DNA of 64,000 nt from Hydrangea macrophylla (taxonomy: Eukaryota > Streptophyta > Magnoliopsida > Cornales > Hydrangeaceae), in the NCBI GenBank assembly GCA_033977485.1, contig CM066997.1:75486634-75550633 (forward strand), read 5' to 3'. The notes under the pieces are model-generated. The model saw only the letters and a list, made by a program, of their open reading frames with translations, was not told the DNA's origin and ran no database searches. Made by a program: the position numbers and the translations under genes. Positions within the stretch are counted from its first letter, which is position 1. Each line of letters begins with the position of its first letter. Shown here one piece after another: positions 1 through 10,810 of this stretch.

Positions 1-494
1 CATGAGTCTCAAAGGAATATAGATAGGATTCCATGAAACATCAAGTTTAGAGGATCCAAGTCATGAGTGTGGACTTAGATCCATCTATTTGCCTATGAAA
101 TGGAGTGATGATCAAACTTTGATTCCCTTGTGAAGCACAAGATTACATGGGATTCAAACGATCATGTTCAAGAGATTTCAAGAGAGATATTGAGAATCTC
201 TAAGAGTCTCAAGAAGGAAGTATGATCAATAAAAGAAATGGAGCAAAGAAAATAAAAAGGTTTGAGGATTAGAGATTCAAGAAAAAGGAAGAATGTAAAT
301 AGACAACTTATGGTTAGACGATCACCTCCAAACTATCCTCAAAGTTTCTCTCCTTTGAAGATCTTCCAAACTCTTCTTCAACCTCTCCCAAACTCTCTCT
401 TTTCTTTCTCAAAAATATGTTAGTATAGTGGTGGTTATCTCTCATGTATTGTGTTCTATATCTCTCTCTCTTTCTCAAGGAAGATCCTCCCTCT

Positions 495-501
495 TTTATA
501 G
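495..501 (-). promoter_or_regulatory. TATA-like box of G LTR
   Basis: The minus strand reads CTATAAAAG, downstream of the hairpin array. Position and spacing match the TATA boxes of the other LTRs in the window. Inferred, not demonstrated. Confidence 0.45.
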
Positions 502-608
502 ACAAAATTACCAAGTATTTTCAGTGAATTCGGAGTAAAAGACAGGTGTAAATGTCTCATTTGGTGGTACAATACATACTTTCTAAAATTAGACAGACTG
601 CTGCCCAA

Positions 609-916
609 GGCGGCATTCAAAAGTAATCTACGGCAGTCCGTGGGTACCGCCACGGCACTTCATGACTGCCGCTGCGGCATTCAATGACTGCCACGCGGCA
701 CTCAACAAGTGCCGCGCCAAATTATTGATTGCCGCATTTTTGTCAGCCTTGCTTTATCAGTTTTTTGTTTTTACCCGCATACGCATACGTATTGTACCAC
801 AAAATACGGACTGTTAAAGCAAATGGCAGTCAGAAATTGTCGGCGGCACTTAGTAAATGCCGGGCCGGCACTCACTGGATGCCGTTCGGCACTCACTAAG
901 TGCCGTGGAATACTGC
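609..916. repeat. GC-rich hairpin array in G LTR
   Basis: Repeated units of the type GGCATTC..GAATGCC and GGCACT..AGTGCC lie in two clusters (about 609-720 and 840-916) in otherwise AT-rich sequence. On the minus strand they lie about 100 bp upstream of the TATA-like box at 495-501. Confidence 0.7.
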
Positions 917-1952
917 CGTGTGCCGTTTTCTGGTGAACTTCCCTTTTTAGGTCTTTTCTTTCTTCCCTTTTTCTTAAAGAAACTTATTTTTGAAGATCTT
1001 TTCCAAATATGGTGTTTTATACCAGAATTCTCCCAAATACCTGGTATTTCCTTCTGATGTTGTCAGAATCAAGATATAAAAGTATTCTTTACTTTTCAAA
1101 GGATTTGCAGTGTGGAAGTAAAGGTCGAACCCACAGAGATTGATTACTACAGCAACTTAATTTTAAAACCTAAGTTTAATTAATTAGGAAAAACGGAGTT
1201 TGATTTGGATTTAATTAAACTAATAACAATAAAAATAAATCTAAACTATGAAAGCAATTAAAATTGTTTTAATGAATGTTTAAGGGAACCTAGGATTGCA
1301 AATCCACCACTAGATTCATAATAGGAATATTCATGAATTACTTTAGCTTATTACGTTGGATGAATTTGGGGAATTGTAGCTACAAGCCCAATTCCTCCGA
1401 CAAGAAGATAATCATGGTTCAAGCACCAACATAATCCATCTGCGGATAGCACGAATTATCTCACACTAAACTAGGGTTGTGATCTAATCCGTCTAACCTA
1501 GGCATGGACTATTCGGATACTTGATAGCACGAATCAATAAAGCACCATCACATGTAAACAATCTAAACAAGCACAGCAAGAATAGATCGTTGAGCACATC
1601 ACAGTCAAAATAGATCTAAGACAAGAATAAATTCTGAAAGCAATGATTTAATCAATAGTAGTACGATTTATTAATAAAAATCCTCTCAACATGTGACTGT
1701 CATCCATACATAATAGACTAAAACAAAAGCATAAATAAAACCCTATTACTCATCTAGGGCTTCATTGAAACCCTAGATCAATGATCTAGCCGTCCATAGA
1801 AGTAGTAGATAGCAAGATGTTGATGGAGGAGGCCATGGAAACCCTTGGTCTTCTTCTTCTTCTCCTTGCTTCCCTCCCTTCAATGGCTGGAAGTATGGTT
1901 GTAGAATGTGTGTATAATAATTGCCAACCCTCTAATTAAAGTAAAAATAGAG

Positions 1953-1960
1953 TTTAAATA
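1953..1960 (-). promoter_or_regulatory. TATA-like box in A 3' LTR
   Basis: The minus strand reads TATTTAAA downstream of the CG array. The same site occurs at 9014-9021 in the 5' LTR, where it would start the element transcript. Inferred from sequence and position. Confidence 0.5.
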
Positions 1961-2102
1961 GATTTACAACATGTTTTGGAAGCCTTTACAACTCGAAACG
2001 AACTGAAACGCATGTAATTTACAGTCTGGACGTCGTTTAGCAGTCTCGTTTGCACAGGAGTCTTCAGTATACTGAAATACGCAACTTTGGTTTTTGGGCA
2101 TA

Positions 2103-2239
2103 TCGCGCGAGCGGGTCGCGCGAGCGCGACATTTGGCTTTCGCGCGCGCGGGTCGCGCGAGCGAGTTAGTGGGGGTCTCGCGCGAGCGGATCGCGCGCGC
2201 GGTTTCTGGATTCTCGCGCCCGCGGACCGCGCGCGCGAC
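2103..2239. repeat. CG-rich palindromic array in A 3' LTR
   Basis: Repeats of words such as TCGCGCGAGCG and CGCGCGCGCG, very rich in CpG and set in AT-rich LTR sequence. In element orientation it lies about 140 bp upstream of TATTTAAA (1953-1960). The matching array in the other LTR is 9164-9299. Confidence 0.85.
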
Positions 2240-2416
2240 TTGCATTTTTCAGCTTCTTTCTTTCTGACTTTTCACCCTGTTTAGCCTGGTTTAGATGATT
2301 TCTTCCAAAACCTGTCAGAAACTAGAAAACGAAGTAAAAATATACAAAAACAGAATAAAAAGGTACTAACAAATGCTCGTTAAGGCGTATAAATAGGATT
2401 AGTTCTCTCCCGATCA

Positions 2417-2431
2417 CACCCCCAAACCTAC
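2417..2431 (-). other. Polypurine tract of element A
   Basis: The minus strand reads AGGTTTGGGGGTG immediately before the LTR start TGATCGGG. The same tract precedes the F 3' LTR at 21902-21915. Related tracts lie inside A at 4191-4203 and 4882-4893. Confidence 0.85.
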
Positions 2432-4612
2432 ATTTTGCTAGTCCTTGAGCAAAACTACAATAAAAACTACTAATAAAAAATCTATTCCATTTTCGTATGG
2501 ATCACGATTGCATTTAGCGTATGCAACAAGCCTTTTAAACCCCTAGGTGTCCCTAGTCGGACGAGTGAAGTCTCGTGAGGATTCTCATCAACAAGTTACC
2601 TACAACCATCTTTATTAACTTAAAATTTTTTAAAAACTTTTATTAAAACGAAAAACATAAAATTCAATACTCCTTATTATACAACAAAGATTTGAAATAG
2701 AATAACGAACAAAAAGAAATAGAATCAAACGTTCACCTACATCATGAAAAACACTCTCAAGCACATGCAATGTATAAATCAATAGAGTTTCTCATAAAAT
2801 TGCACGTGTGTGATATGGTAGTCAAATGAACACGCGCATGTCATTAACTTGGAATATAACTCGGATGACCATCTAACTATGTCTTGACTACGAATCTCAC
2901 AATGTCAATTACACTCTCAATTGAAACACTCAGAAACATGTGTAATTTTTCTAAAATATGTGAGCAAAGGAATTATGTTTTCAAAACGATAAATGCTCAC
3001 ATATGACTCGAAAAAGACGCATGACACGAAAGAACAGTAGTAGTCTCATGGATAAGATGCCAATAATCAAGAAAAATTAATCATTACCATGTTTTAATCC
3101 CCCTCCCATCATTTTCATATCCGAACCATGTTTTTCTAGGATCAAATAGGACTTTTTAAAGATTGTAATGTAGCTCAGGTAATGAAAAAGGATAAAATGG
3201 ATATATGGGTAGATTTAGAATGGCATTGTAAGGCATGTTCGATCTCTTTCATTCATCTCTTCTACCAACTGTCATCATTTCATTCTCTTCTTTTCATTCC
3301 TTTCAATTTTTTATCCTTCTATTTCTTTTTCTTTTTCTTTTTTTTTTTTAACCTTTTTCCTCTTTATTCTTTTTCAATCTTTTCTTTTCCTTTTCGTTGC
3401 TCTTGAAACAAATATTCATTGAATACCAAGGCAACCACCCCAAACATCATCTTATCTTCTTTTTCTTCTTCTTCTCAATCACACATCGCCTTAACAACAC
3501 TAAAAGGTGACGAATCTTTCAGTGGTGAACTCCAAGTTGGTCAAATTGGAGCAAAAACAAGGATAATGGTAATTTAAGAAAGAAATGGCATTTCAATGGC
3601 TCAAAGGGCAAACTAAGGAAATTTTTCATTTATTGGTCATAAACAAAGAGGGCCTATAATCATGTCCTATGGTTATATGGTTTTTCAGTGTTTACAATGG
3701 AAGATTATTTAGCATGGTAATAAATATTTTAACTTGACTATCAACCAAAACAAGAATACTGAGACTAATCAACAAGTAGATGCGCTATTTCAATGAAATT
3801 CGACAAACACAATGTATTTCTAACCCTCTAAATAGAAAAGATAGGCTCAAAAGCTCACCGGGCTTAGTCTCCACCATGTGTTATCTAGAAATCCGAATCA
3901 TATTATAGTTCACAACCAACATGTATTCAAGCGACTACGTGCAGTGCATAGTTCATGTGCAAATCTATGATATAAAACTACGATTCAAACAATACATAAC
4001 TTAAAACGTTTCATCATAACTTTAGCAAACATTTAATCACATATTCTCTTGTTTATCATTCTATAACAAATCACATTACATAACAAGAAGTATCGACTAG
4101 CGATTGCAAAACCGTAGGTAACATCGTTTATTTAAACACACTTATTGAAATTTTTAAAATTTTGCATAAACTAATGTGCATGTGTGTGCATACCCCCAAA
4201 CCTAAACCTTTCATTGTCCCTAATGAAACAATAAAACGAAAGAAAGGAGAGTACATAAGAAAAGAACGATAATACCTCGATCTGGACAAGCATAGAACAG
4301 ATGAACACACAAGCATGTGACAATAAAGTTCAATGTTACCTGTTACTATTCGATAAACGAAAAGAAACTAACAAAAATATTAAAAGTAAATGAAATCTAA
4401 ATACAAAATATAAATCGATAAACTAATCAAAACTAAATTAAACTAGCAAAAGGAAAAGAAATAAAACGAAAAAGTATAAATGTAATAAAGAAAACAACGA
4501 CTAAATTGAACTAAACTGAAACAAATAAACAAAACAGAAACAAAAACATAATCAGAACAAGTATGGGGGAAAGATACAGAAAATAAAAGAGAAAAAACAG
4601 AAATTGGGGAAA
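2432..4612 (-). other. Non-coding 3' internal region of A
   Basis: About 2.2 kb, AT-rich with CT-rich tracts near 3300-3380. No frame shows a domain. Athila elements carry an env-position ORF in this part (compare F, 12448-15270), so it is either lost or diverged beyond recognition here. A second polypurine-like tract (minus strand GGTTTGGGGGTA) lies at 4191-4203. Confidence 0.6.
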
Positions 4613-4820
4613 TCGCGCGAGCGGTCCGCGCGCGCGAATTCTTAGCAAATTTTTTTTTTTAAATTTTTTCGCGCCAGCGAGGTACCTCGCGCCCGCGAGA
4701 TCAGGCGCGAGGAGAACCTGAGGCTCATATTAAAGAAAAGCAAAGAAAACATCTAAGGGGCAATCTCGCGCCAGCGGGCCGCGCGAGCGACGTCTCGCGC
4801 GAGCGGGCCGCGCGCGCGAG
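4613..4820. repeat. Internal CG-rich palindromic array of A
   Basis: A second set of TCGCGCGAGCG-type words, downstream of gag-protease in element orientation. The corresponding array in F (10461-10800) lies between integrase and the env-position ORF and is followed by a TATA box. I see no clear TATA box after it in A. Confidence 0.75.
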
Positions 4821-4965
4821 AATGGTTTCTTCCACTTTTTGATTAAAATTATGTATATATTATTAAAATAACTTAATTCCAACCCCCAAACCTGTCCAAA
4901 ATATCTAAAACAGACACAAACAGACCCAAAAACGACCAAAAATAAAAGGAACGGACAACATAAAG

Positions 4966-4990
4966 CTTGGGTTGCCTCCCAAGAAGCGCT
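4966..4990 (-). other. Conserved post-integrase Athila segment in A
   Basis: The minus strand carries AGCGCTTCTTGGGAGGCAAC, also present after the integrase remnant of F at 10291-10315. In A it follows the gag-protease stop at about 40 bp, which fixes the 3' edge of the pol deletion. Confidence 0.8.
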
Positions 4991-5029
4991 AACTTTTATG
5001 TCTTTAGCTAGACCTTTCTAGCATAAGAC

Positions 5030-7630
5030 TCATGGAGGCCGTAAATCGGACTGTGAACCCTTTAAAATGTCAGGAAGAGCCCGATGGTACGCAGAAATAA
5101 CATCGCTTTGAATTAAATCGATTAACGGTTTGTCATTATGTTCGAATCGATTTCTTACCTTCCGAATAGATTCCGCATTAGGGTCCACGGGATTAGGATT
5201 CATCCACTCATCATCGTCCGCTATATTGTTTTCCTCACTCACATTTATTTCTCTAGTAGGCTCGATATTCCGTGTTACCTCACCTTCCACCTCACATAGG
5301 GAATCGTCGTTTTTAAGAGGTTGATCCATAGCGTTAAAAACGTTCAATTTTAAATTCATGTTCCCAAATGACACTTTCATTACCCCCGTCCGACAATTAA
5401 CACGTGCGTTAGCAGTTGCTAAGAATGGACGGCCTAGAATGACAGGAGTGTGTTTCCTAACATCTAGCACGGGTTCAGTGTCAAGGACCATGAAGTCGAC
5501 AGGATAATAGCATTTATCAACTTTAACCAAGACGTCCTCAACGATTCCTCTAGGAATTTTAATAGAACGATCCGCTAATTGTATAGTAGCGGCCGTAGGT
5601 TTCAGTTCACCTAGTCCTAATTGTTGATAGACGTGATAAGGTATGAGATTAACACTAGCTCCTAAGTCAAGGAGAGCCCTATGAATGATAGTGTCACCTA
5701 TGACACATGAAATCGTAGGCGTACCTGGATCTTTATATTTTGGAGGAGCGTGTTGGAATATAGAACTTACTTTTTCCGTGAGGAAGACCTTTTTAGGAGT
5801 ATGACTCCGTATTTTGCGCTTTTGAGTACAAAGGTCTTTTAGACATTTAGCATAAGCTGGAATTTGTTTTATAGCATCGAGGAAAGGAATATTGATTTTA
5901 ACTTGTTTAAACACCTCGAGTATATCCTCAACCTTAGACCCTTTCTTAGGTAAATGTGACGGTCCCTCAACGTTTGGTGGATATGGCATTCTCGTAATAT
6001 AATTCGTTGAGACCGGTTCATTTTCTTTTCTACTTTGATTCACATCCTCACCCTTTTCTTTATTCAAATTTAAATTTTTACCTTTCTCACCCCCATCCGG
6101 AATTACAACAACTTCCTCATCTCGAGTAGTCGTCCTAGTCGAAACAGCGTTCACGCTCTCACTCGTACTACCCACTGCGTATTGCCCCTTAGGTTGCTGA
6201 GTAGGTTGACTCGTCGTCTTACTCTTAGTTAAACGGTTTAATGTATTAACTACTTGTCCCATTTGGGACTCTAGCTTTGCGATAGACTGAGTGTGAGAGT
6301 GCACTAACTGAATTACCGACCCAAAATTTTCAAGTGAGGCCAGCACCTTCTCCTCAAATGCATTATTGCGTGGAGGTGGAGGAGGTGGTTGTTGGTATTG
6401 ATATTGTTGATATTGGGGTCGGTATGTACTAGGAAAATTATTCGACCTAGGAGTATAATTATTTTGTGGGAATTGTTGCATAGAATTAACGTGTTGTTCC
6501 ACAAATTCCGGATATTGAGATGCAGAAGGACATGCCAAGATATTATGGGACGGTTCAGAACATAATGCACATACTTCTAAAGAGGGTGGATTAGACGTTT
6601 TGTTCATTTGCATAAGTCGGTCAAGTTTTCTATTTAATTCTTGTATTTGAATTGATTGACTTGACTCAACTGTCACCTCTCGCTTAGGTTGAAGGTATCC
6701 CCCAGAACGAACAGACACCGCTTGGTGCATCGAATTCTCGCTTAAAGTTTCGAAAATTTTCCAGGCCTCATCGACGCTTTTGTGTAGGAAAGTTCCAGCA
6801 CAAACGGCGTCGACGGTATTCCTAACAGAGGGAATAAGCCCCTCATAGAAGACTTGAACCAATTGCCACTTGGGCACCTGATGATGTGGACACGAACGTA
6901 ATAATTCTTTAAATTTTTCCCACGTGTCATAAAGTGATTCCCCATCTTGCATTACAAAATTAGTTATATCTTTTCTTATCTTATTTGTACGCATAATAGG
7001 GAAAAACTTTTGTAAAAAGGCGGTGTGTAAAGCTTCCCATGTTTTTATTGTGTTTGGCTCCAAAGATTGAAGCCAATACTTCGCTTTGTCTCTTAAGGAG
7101 AATGGGAAGAGCCGCAATTTTAATTCATCATTATTTAGGTGTTGTATTTTCAAAGTAGAGCATATACCCTGAAAATCCCCTAAGTGTTGGTAAGGGTCTT
7201 CATTTAGACGGCCATGGAAGGAAGGTAGTAGCGAGATGGTAGACGACTTTATCTCAAAGTGAGATGCCGTCGCCTCCGGTAATTCGATACCAGCTTGTGG
7301 CGTGTAAGTAGTAGGAATAAAATAATTTATAAGTGGAGGTGGTGGCGGTATATTAAGATTATTCATATTAGCTCCATCATTTTGATTGTTATTGTTATTT
7401 CCTCCGTCAGCCATTTTAATCGGTTTAATTTGAAAAGTTTGAGTTTTCCTTAACCGTTCATGAGTACTCTGAATTTCGGCCTCAAACAACGACGACGGAA
7501 TCGGAATTGATTCGTCGTCTTGCAACCTAGCTCTAGAAGCTTGGGTTGTGGACTTACTAGTTCTTAAGGTACGTTCAAGTTCAAGATCGAAAGATTTTAA
7601 ATCTGGTTTATTTGAACGTGTACCTAACAT
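5030..7630 (-). CDS. Athila-type gag-protease polyprotein (866 aa, intact ORF)
   Basis: Capsid/nucleocapsid precursor fused to a retropepsin-like aspartic protease. The N-terminal 100 residues are polar and Asn-rich. A retrotransposon gag domain follows (about 140-310, with KAKYWLQSL and FLQKFFP). A CCHC zinc knuckle, CALCSEPSHNILAC, fits CX2CX4HX4C at about 353-366, followed by a proline-rich stretch near 415. The protease has LDLGASVNLIP (about 653) and the late motif VILGRPFLA (about 733). The active-site DLG in place of DSG/DTG is, from memory, common in this lineage. The frame has no stop or frameshift. It begins about 460 bp downstream of the primer-binding site. RT should follow but is deleted, so the element would need a partner's RT and integrase. 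Confidence 0.93.
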   Translation of the reverse strand: MLGTRSNKPDLKSFDLELERTLRTSKSTTQASRARLQDDESIPIPSSLFEAEIQSTHERLRKTQTFQIKPIKMADGGNNNNNQNDGANMNNLNIPPPPPLINYFIPTTYTPQAGIELPEATASHFEIKSSTISLLPSFHGRLNEDPYQHLGDFQGICSTLKIQHLNNDELKLRLFPFSLRDKAKYWLQSLEPNTIKTWEALHTAFLQKFFPIMRTNKIRKDITNFVMQDGESLYDTWEKFKELLRSCPHHQVPKWQLVQVFYEGLIPSVRNTVDAVCAGTFLHKSVDEAWKIFETLSENSMHQAVSVRSGGYLQPKREVTVESSQSIQIQELNRKLDRLMQMNKTSNPPSLEVCALCSEPSHNILACPSASQYPEFVEQHVNSMQQFPQNNYTPRSNNFPSTYRPQYQQYQYQQPPPPPPRNNAFEEKVLASLENFGSVIQLVHSHTQSIAKLESQMGQVVNTLNRLTKSKTTSQPTQQPKGQYAVGSTSESVNAVSTRTTTRDEEVVVIPDGGEKGKNLNLNKEKGEDVNQSRKENEPVSTNYITRMPYPPNVEGPSHLPKKGSKVEDILEVFKQVKINIPFLDAIKQIPAYAKCLKDLCTQKRKIRSHTPKKVFLTEKVSSIFQHAPPKYKDPGTPTISCVIGDTIIHRALLDLGASVNLIPYHVYQQLGLGELKPTAATIQLADRSIKIPRGIVEDVLVKVDKCYYPVDFMVLDTEPVLDVRKHTPVILGRPFLATANARVNCRTGVMKVSFGNMNLKLNVFNAMDQPLKNDDSLCEVEGEVTRNIEPTREINVSEENNIADDDEWMNPNPVDPNAESIRKVRNRFEHNDKPLIDLIQSDVISAYHRALPDILKGSQSDLRPP

Positions 7631-8092
7631 AAACTAAAACAAAGAAAAAGAAACTAAAAACAAAAACTGACTCAACAAAAGAAAAACAAATAGCAAGCAA
7701 TCACGCAACTAAGATAACAAGCATTCAACTACTGTGATGCATGAAAATTATCCTGTAATGCAATGACCGCGTCAAGCCCAGCGCCCCGGGTTTCCTAGCT
7801 AATGCAGTGCAATTAACCTTAAACTAATGCAAATAGTGCGTCACAGCGCCCTGACTTACAGCGGTTTAAAGCGAATTCCACAAGAAGCAATTTATTTTAT
7901 TTTATTTATATTATTTTTGCATAAGCTCCTTTGATGTAATTAGCTGCTCCACTCGGAAACGTTGACTACAAAATAATAAAAAAAAACAAGTTAGTAACTA
8001 AAAACAAAAACAGAAAATAAGAAAAATAAACACTAATCTAATATTTACGAATTAACTAAACTACAATTATAAAACTAAGAGTAGTAATGCAA

Positions 8093-8110
8093 TCCCCGGC
8101 AACGGCGCCA
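8093..8110 (-). other. Primer-binding site of A (tRNA-Asp type)
   Basis: The minus strand reads TGGCGCCGTTGCCGGGGA, 5 bp inside the 5' LTR. It complements the 3' end of plant tRNA-Asp as I know it and is the usual Athila primer site. Confidence 0.93.
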
Positions 8111-8115
8111 AAAAT

Positions 8116-9477
8116 TGATGTTGTCAGAATCAAGATATAAAAGTATTCTTTACTTTTCAAAGGATTTGCAGTGTGGAAGTAAAGGTCGAACCCACAGAGA
8201 TTGATTACTACAGCAACTTAATTTTAAAACCTCAGTTTAATTAATTAGGAAAAACGGAGTTTGATTTGGATTTAATTAAACTAATAACAATAAAAATAAA
8301 TCTAAACTATGAAAGCAATTAAAATTGTTTTAATGAATGTTTAAGGGAACCTAGGATTGCAAATCCACCACTAGATTCATAATAGGAATATTCATGAATT
8401 ACTTTAGCTTATTACGTTGGATGAATTTGGGGAATTGTAGCTACAAGCCCAATTCCTCCTACAAGAAGATAATCATGGTTCAAGCACCAACATAATCCAT
8501 CTGCGGATAGCACGAATTATCTCACACTAAACTAGGGTTGTGATCTAATCCGTCTAACCTAGGCATGGACTATTCGGATACTTGATAGCACGAATCAATA
8601 AAGCACCATCACATGTAAACAATCTAAACAAGCACAGCAAGAATAGATCGTTGAGCACATCACAGTCAAAATAGATCTAAGACAAGAATAAATTCTGAAA
8701 GCAATGATTTAATCAATAGTAGTACGATTTATTAATAAAAATCCTCTCAACATGTGACTGTCATCCATACATAATAGACTAAAACAAAAGCATAAATAAA
8801 ACCCTATTACTCATCTAGGGCTTCATTGAAACCCTAGATCAATGATCTAGCCGTCCATAGAAGTAGTAGATAGCAAGATGTTGATGGAGGAGGCCATGGA
8901 AACCCTTGGTCTTCTTCTTCTTCTCCTTGCTTCCCTCCCTTCAATGGCTGGAAGTATGGTTGTAGAATGTGTGTATAATAATTGCCAACCCTCTAATTAA
9001 AGTAAAAATAGAGTTTAAATAGATTTACAACATGTTTTGGAAGCCTTTACAACTCGAAACGAACTGAAACGCATGTAATTTACAGTCTGGACGTCGTTTA
9101 GCAGTCTCGTTTGCACAGGAGTCTTCAGTATACTGAAATACGCAACTTTGGTTTTTGGGCATATCGCGCGAGCGGGTCGCACGAGCGCGACATTTGGCTT
9201 TCGCGCGCGCGGGTCGCTCGAGCGAGTTAGTGGGGGTCTCGCGCGAGCGGATCGCGCGCGCGGTTTCTGGATTCTCGCGCCCGCGGAACGCGCGCGCAAC
9301 TTGCATTTTTCAGCTTCTTTCTTTCTGACTTTTTACCCTGTTTAGCCTGGTTTAGATGATTTCTTCCAAAACCTGTCAGAAACTAGAAAACGAAGTAAAA
9401 ATATACAAAAACAGAATAAAAAGGTACTAACAAATGCTCGTTAAGGCGTATAAATAGGATTAGTTCTCTCCCGATCA
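8116..9477 (-). repeat. 5' LTR of element A
   Basis: Direct repeat of 1055-2416 at an offset of 7061 with no indel. Differences seen: two in the U5 side (AAG/CAG and CCGACA/CCTACA), four in the CG array and one just beyond it. Contains the promoter for the element transcript, with its CG array at 9164-9299 and a TATA-like box at 9014-9021. Confidence 0.95.
9164..9299. repeat. CG-rich palindromic array in A 5' LTR
   Basis: Counterpart of 2103-2239. It holds four of the seven LTR differences, two of which are CpG to CpA changes. Confidence 0.85.
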
Positions 9478-9622
9478 CCTTCTTTCTGTGAAATTTTATC
9501 GCATTTGGAGAACTTTCTGAAGAGCTTGGAATACTTCGAATCTTTTTCGGTCCTTATCATCATTGGACGTGGAGGTGACGCTCTCCTAAATTCGACGGTC
9601 GGTCAAAATTGGGGTGTCTACA
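9478..9622 (-). mobile_element. Right part of G LTR
   Basis: Continues the LTR broken at 1054. 9478-9482 is the second CCTTC copy. Ends GGGGTGTCTACA and abuts the F integrase codons at 9623, so G is inserted within F's integrase gene. The G target duplication cannot be checked because its other end is off the window. Confidence 0.7.
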
Positions 9623-10257
9623 CATCCGCAAACCCAAGGCCAAGTTGAAATGTCTAATAGAGAGGTAAAACGTATACTGGAAAAAATGGTGCGTCCAAAT
9701 CACAAAGATTGGTCATTGCGACTAACCGATGCACTCTGGGCATATCGAACGGCTTATAAAACTCCTATTGGAATGTCTCCATACTGACTAGTTTTTGGAA
9801 AGGCGTGCCATCTACCGGTAGAACTTGAACATAAATTATAGTGGGCTCTAAAAGTGCTTAACCAAGATATAACAGCGGTAGGATGTCATCGTAAACTTCA
9901 ATTACAAGAACTTGAAGAAATGAGAAACGAGGCGTATGAGAATTCAAAAATCTATAAAGAACGCTCGAAAGCGTTCCATGATAAGATGATCGTAAGAACA
10001 AATTTTGAGGTCGGCCAACGCGTCTGGTTGTTTAATTCAAAATTAAGGTTATTTCCAGGAAAGTTACGTTCCCGTTGGGACGGTCCGTTCATTATAACAC
10101 AAGTGCTCCTGCATGGGGCAATTGAAATTCAAGATACAAACGGTGGAACACCGTTTAAAGTAAATAGATAACGGCTTAAGCCATACCGGTCTGACGAGAT
10201 AGAGGAAAAAGAAATCGAATCAATAGATCTAGTTGACCCGGTCTATCTCGACTGAGC
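9623..10257 (+). pseudogene. Integrase C-terminal half of Athila element F (broken)
   Basis: In frame from HPQTQGQVE (end of the integrase core) through the GKACHLPVELEHK motif to a C-terminal GPY/F-type segment with GQRVWLFNSKLRLFPGK and RWDGPF. Stops lie at 9785-9787 (TGA), 9839-9841 (TAG) and 10169-10171 (TAA), so it cannot be expressed whole. The upstream RT, RNase H and catalytic core lie beyond the G insertion, outside the window. The conserved post-integrase segment follows at 10291. Confidence 0.88.
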
Positions 10258-10290
10258 ACGTGCATCGGTCAAGCTAACGACGTAAAATTT

Positions 10291-10315
10291 AGCGCTTCTT
10301 GGGAGGCAACCCAAG
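10291..10315 (+). other. Conserved post-integrase Athila segment in F
   Basis: Identical to the minus-strand segment at 4966-4990 of element A over AGCGCTTCTTGGGAGGCAAC. Function unknown to me. Useful as an alignment anchor between the two elements. Confidence 0.8.
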
Positions 10316-10460
10316 TTTTTAGTAGACTTTTCTTTGGTTTTGTTCATTTTTTAGGAGTTTTGTCTGTTAATGTTTGAGATTTAATTGCCCAAAACGAGAA
10401 AAATTGAATTTTCAAACACTTACACAAGAAAACAGAAGAGAAAATTAAAAATTTAACATC

Positions 10461-10800
10461 TCGCGCGCGCAGCCCGCTCGCACGAAAGGTCGCTCGTGCG
10501 GCCCGCTCGCGCGAGAATGCCCCTTAGACAATTTTTGAACCAACTTTCACCACCAACTCTCTGCTCAACCTCGCGCCTCAAATCGCTCGCGCAACCCGCT
10601 CGTGCGATTGCGAGCCTTAGAATTTTTTTTCGAAATGTTTTTGGGAGGAGGTTCTGCCCAAACTCGCGCCTTGATTCGCGCGAGCGAGGTCCTAGCTGGA
10701 GCAGACCGCGCGCGCGAGTTTGAGCCTTGAAGAAATTTTTTTTTTGTTCTTAAAAGCAAAGCCTCAGCTTCTCCTCGCGGAGGGATCCGCACGAGCGAGG
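10461..10800. repeat. Internal CG-rich palindromic array of F
   Basis: Four or five clusters of TCGCGCGAGCG-like words spread over 340 bp, the last ending about 10 bp before a TATA box. Same word family as the Athila LTR arrays. Confidence 0.8.
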
Positions 10801-10810
10801 TAGCCTTCCC

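Larger units (their letters stand above)
1..1054 (-). mobile_element. Left part of an Ogre/Tat-like LTR (family G), interrupted by element A
   Basis: Together with 9478-9622 this forms part of one LTR read on the minus strand. The right piece ends in GGGGTGTCTACA, the reverse complement of the TGTAGACACC start shared by the Ogre-like LTRs at 34988, 46329 and 47636. It carries GC-rich hairpin units (609-916) upstream, in element orientation, of a TATA-like box (495-501), as in the other LTRs. No reading frame in it resembles a known protein. The element's other end is outside the window, so a solo LTR and a full element cannot be told apart. It is diverged from families B and C and was called by end motif and layout. 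Confidence 0.6.
1055..2416 (-). repeat. 3' LTR of element A
   Basis: In element orientation it starts TGATCGGGAGAG and ends GACAACATCA, next to the polypurine tract at 2417. Same length as the 5' LTR. Contains a CG-rich array (2103-2239) and a TATA-like box (1953-1960). Confidence 0.95.
1055..9477 (-). mobile_element. Complete non-autonomous Athila-type LTR retrotransposon (element A)
   Basis: Two 1362-bp LTRs (1055-2416 and 8116-9477) flank an internal region with a tRNA-Asp-type primer-binding site, a gag-protease ORF and a polypurine tract. The 5-bp target duplication CCTTC is exact (1050-1054 and 9478-9482). The LTRs have equal length with no indel; I count 7 substitutions, so the insertion is recent. 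The gag-protease ORF is followed directly by the sequence that follows integrase in Athila element F (4966-4990 here, 10291-10315 there). RT, RNase H and integrase are therefore deleted, and no env-position ORF remains. It is inserted in the G LTR. Confidence 0.93.

Noticed and set aside
2103..2239. CpG island of a host gene promoter (also 10461-10800 and 4613-4820)
   Set aside because: The arrays recur at fixed positions in LTRs and Athila internal regions; no host gene is near.
2087..2284. Arg/Ala-rich open frames over the CG arrays (also 1964-2245, 9015-9345, 4730-4939 and 10496-10900)
   Set aside because: CGCG-type repeats encode few stops in any frame; they are composition artefacts.
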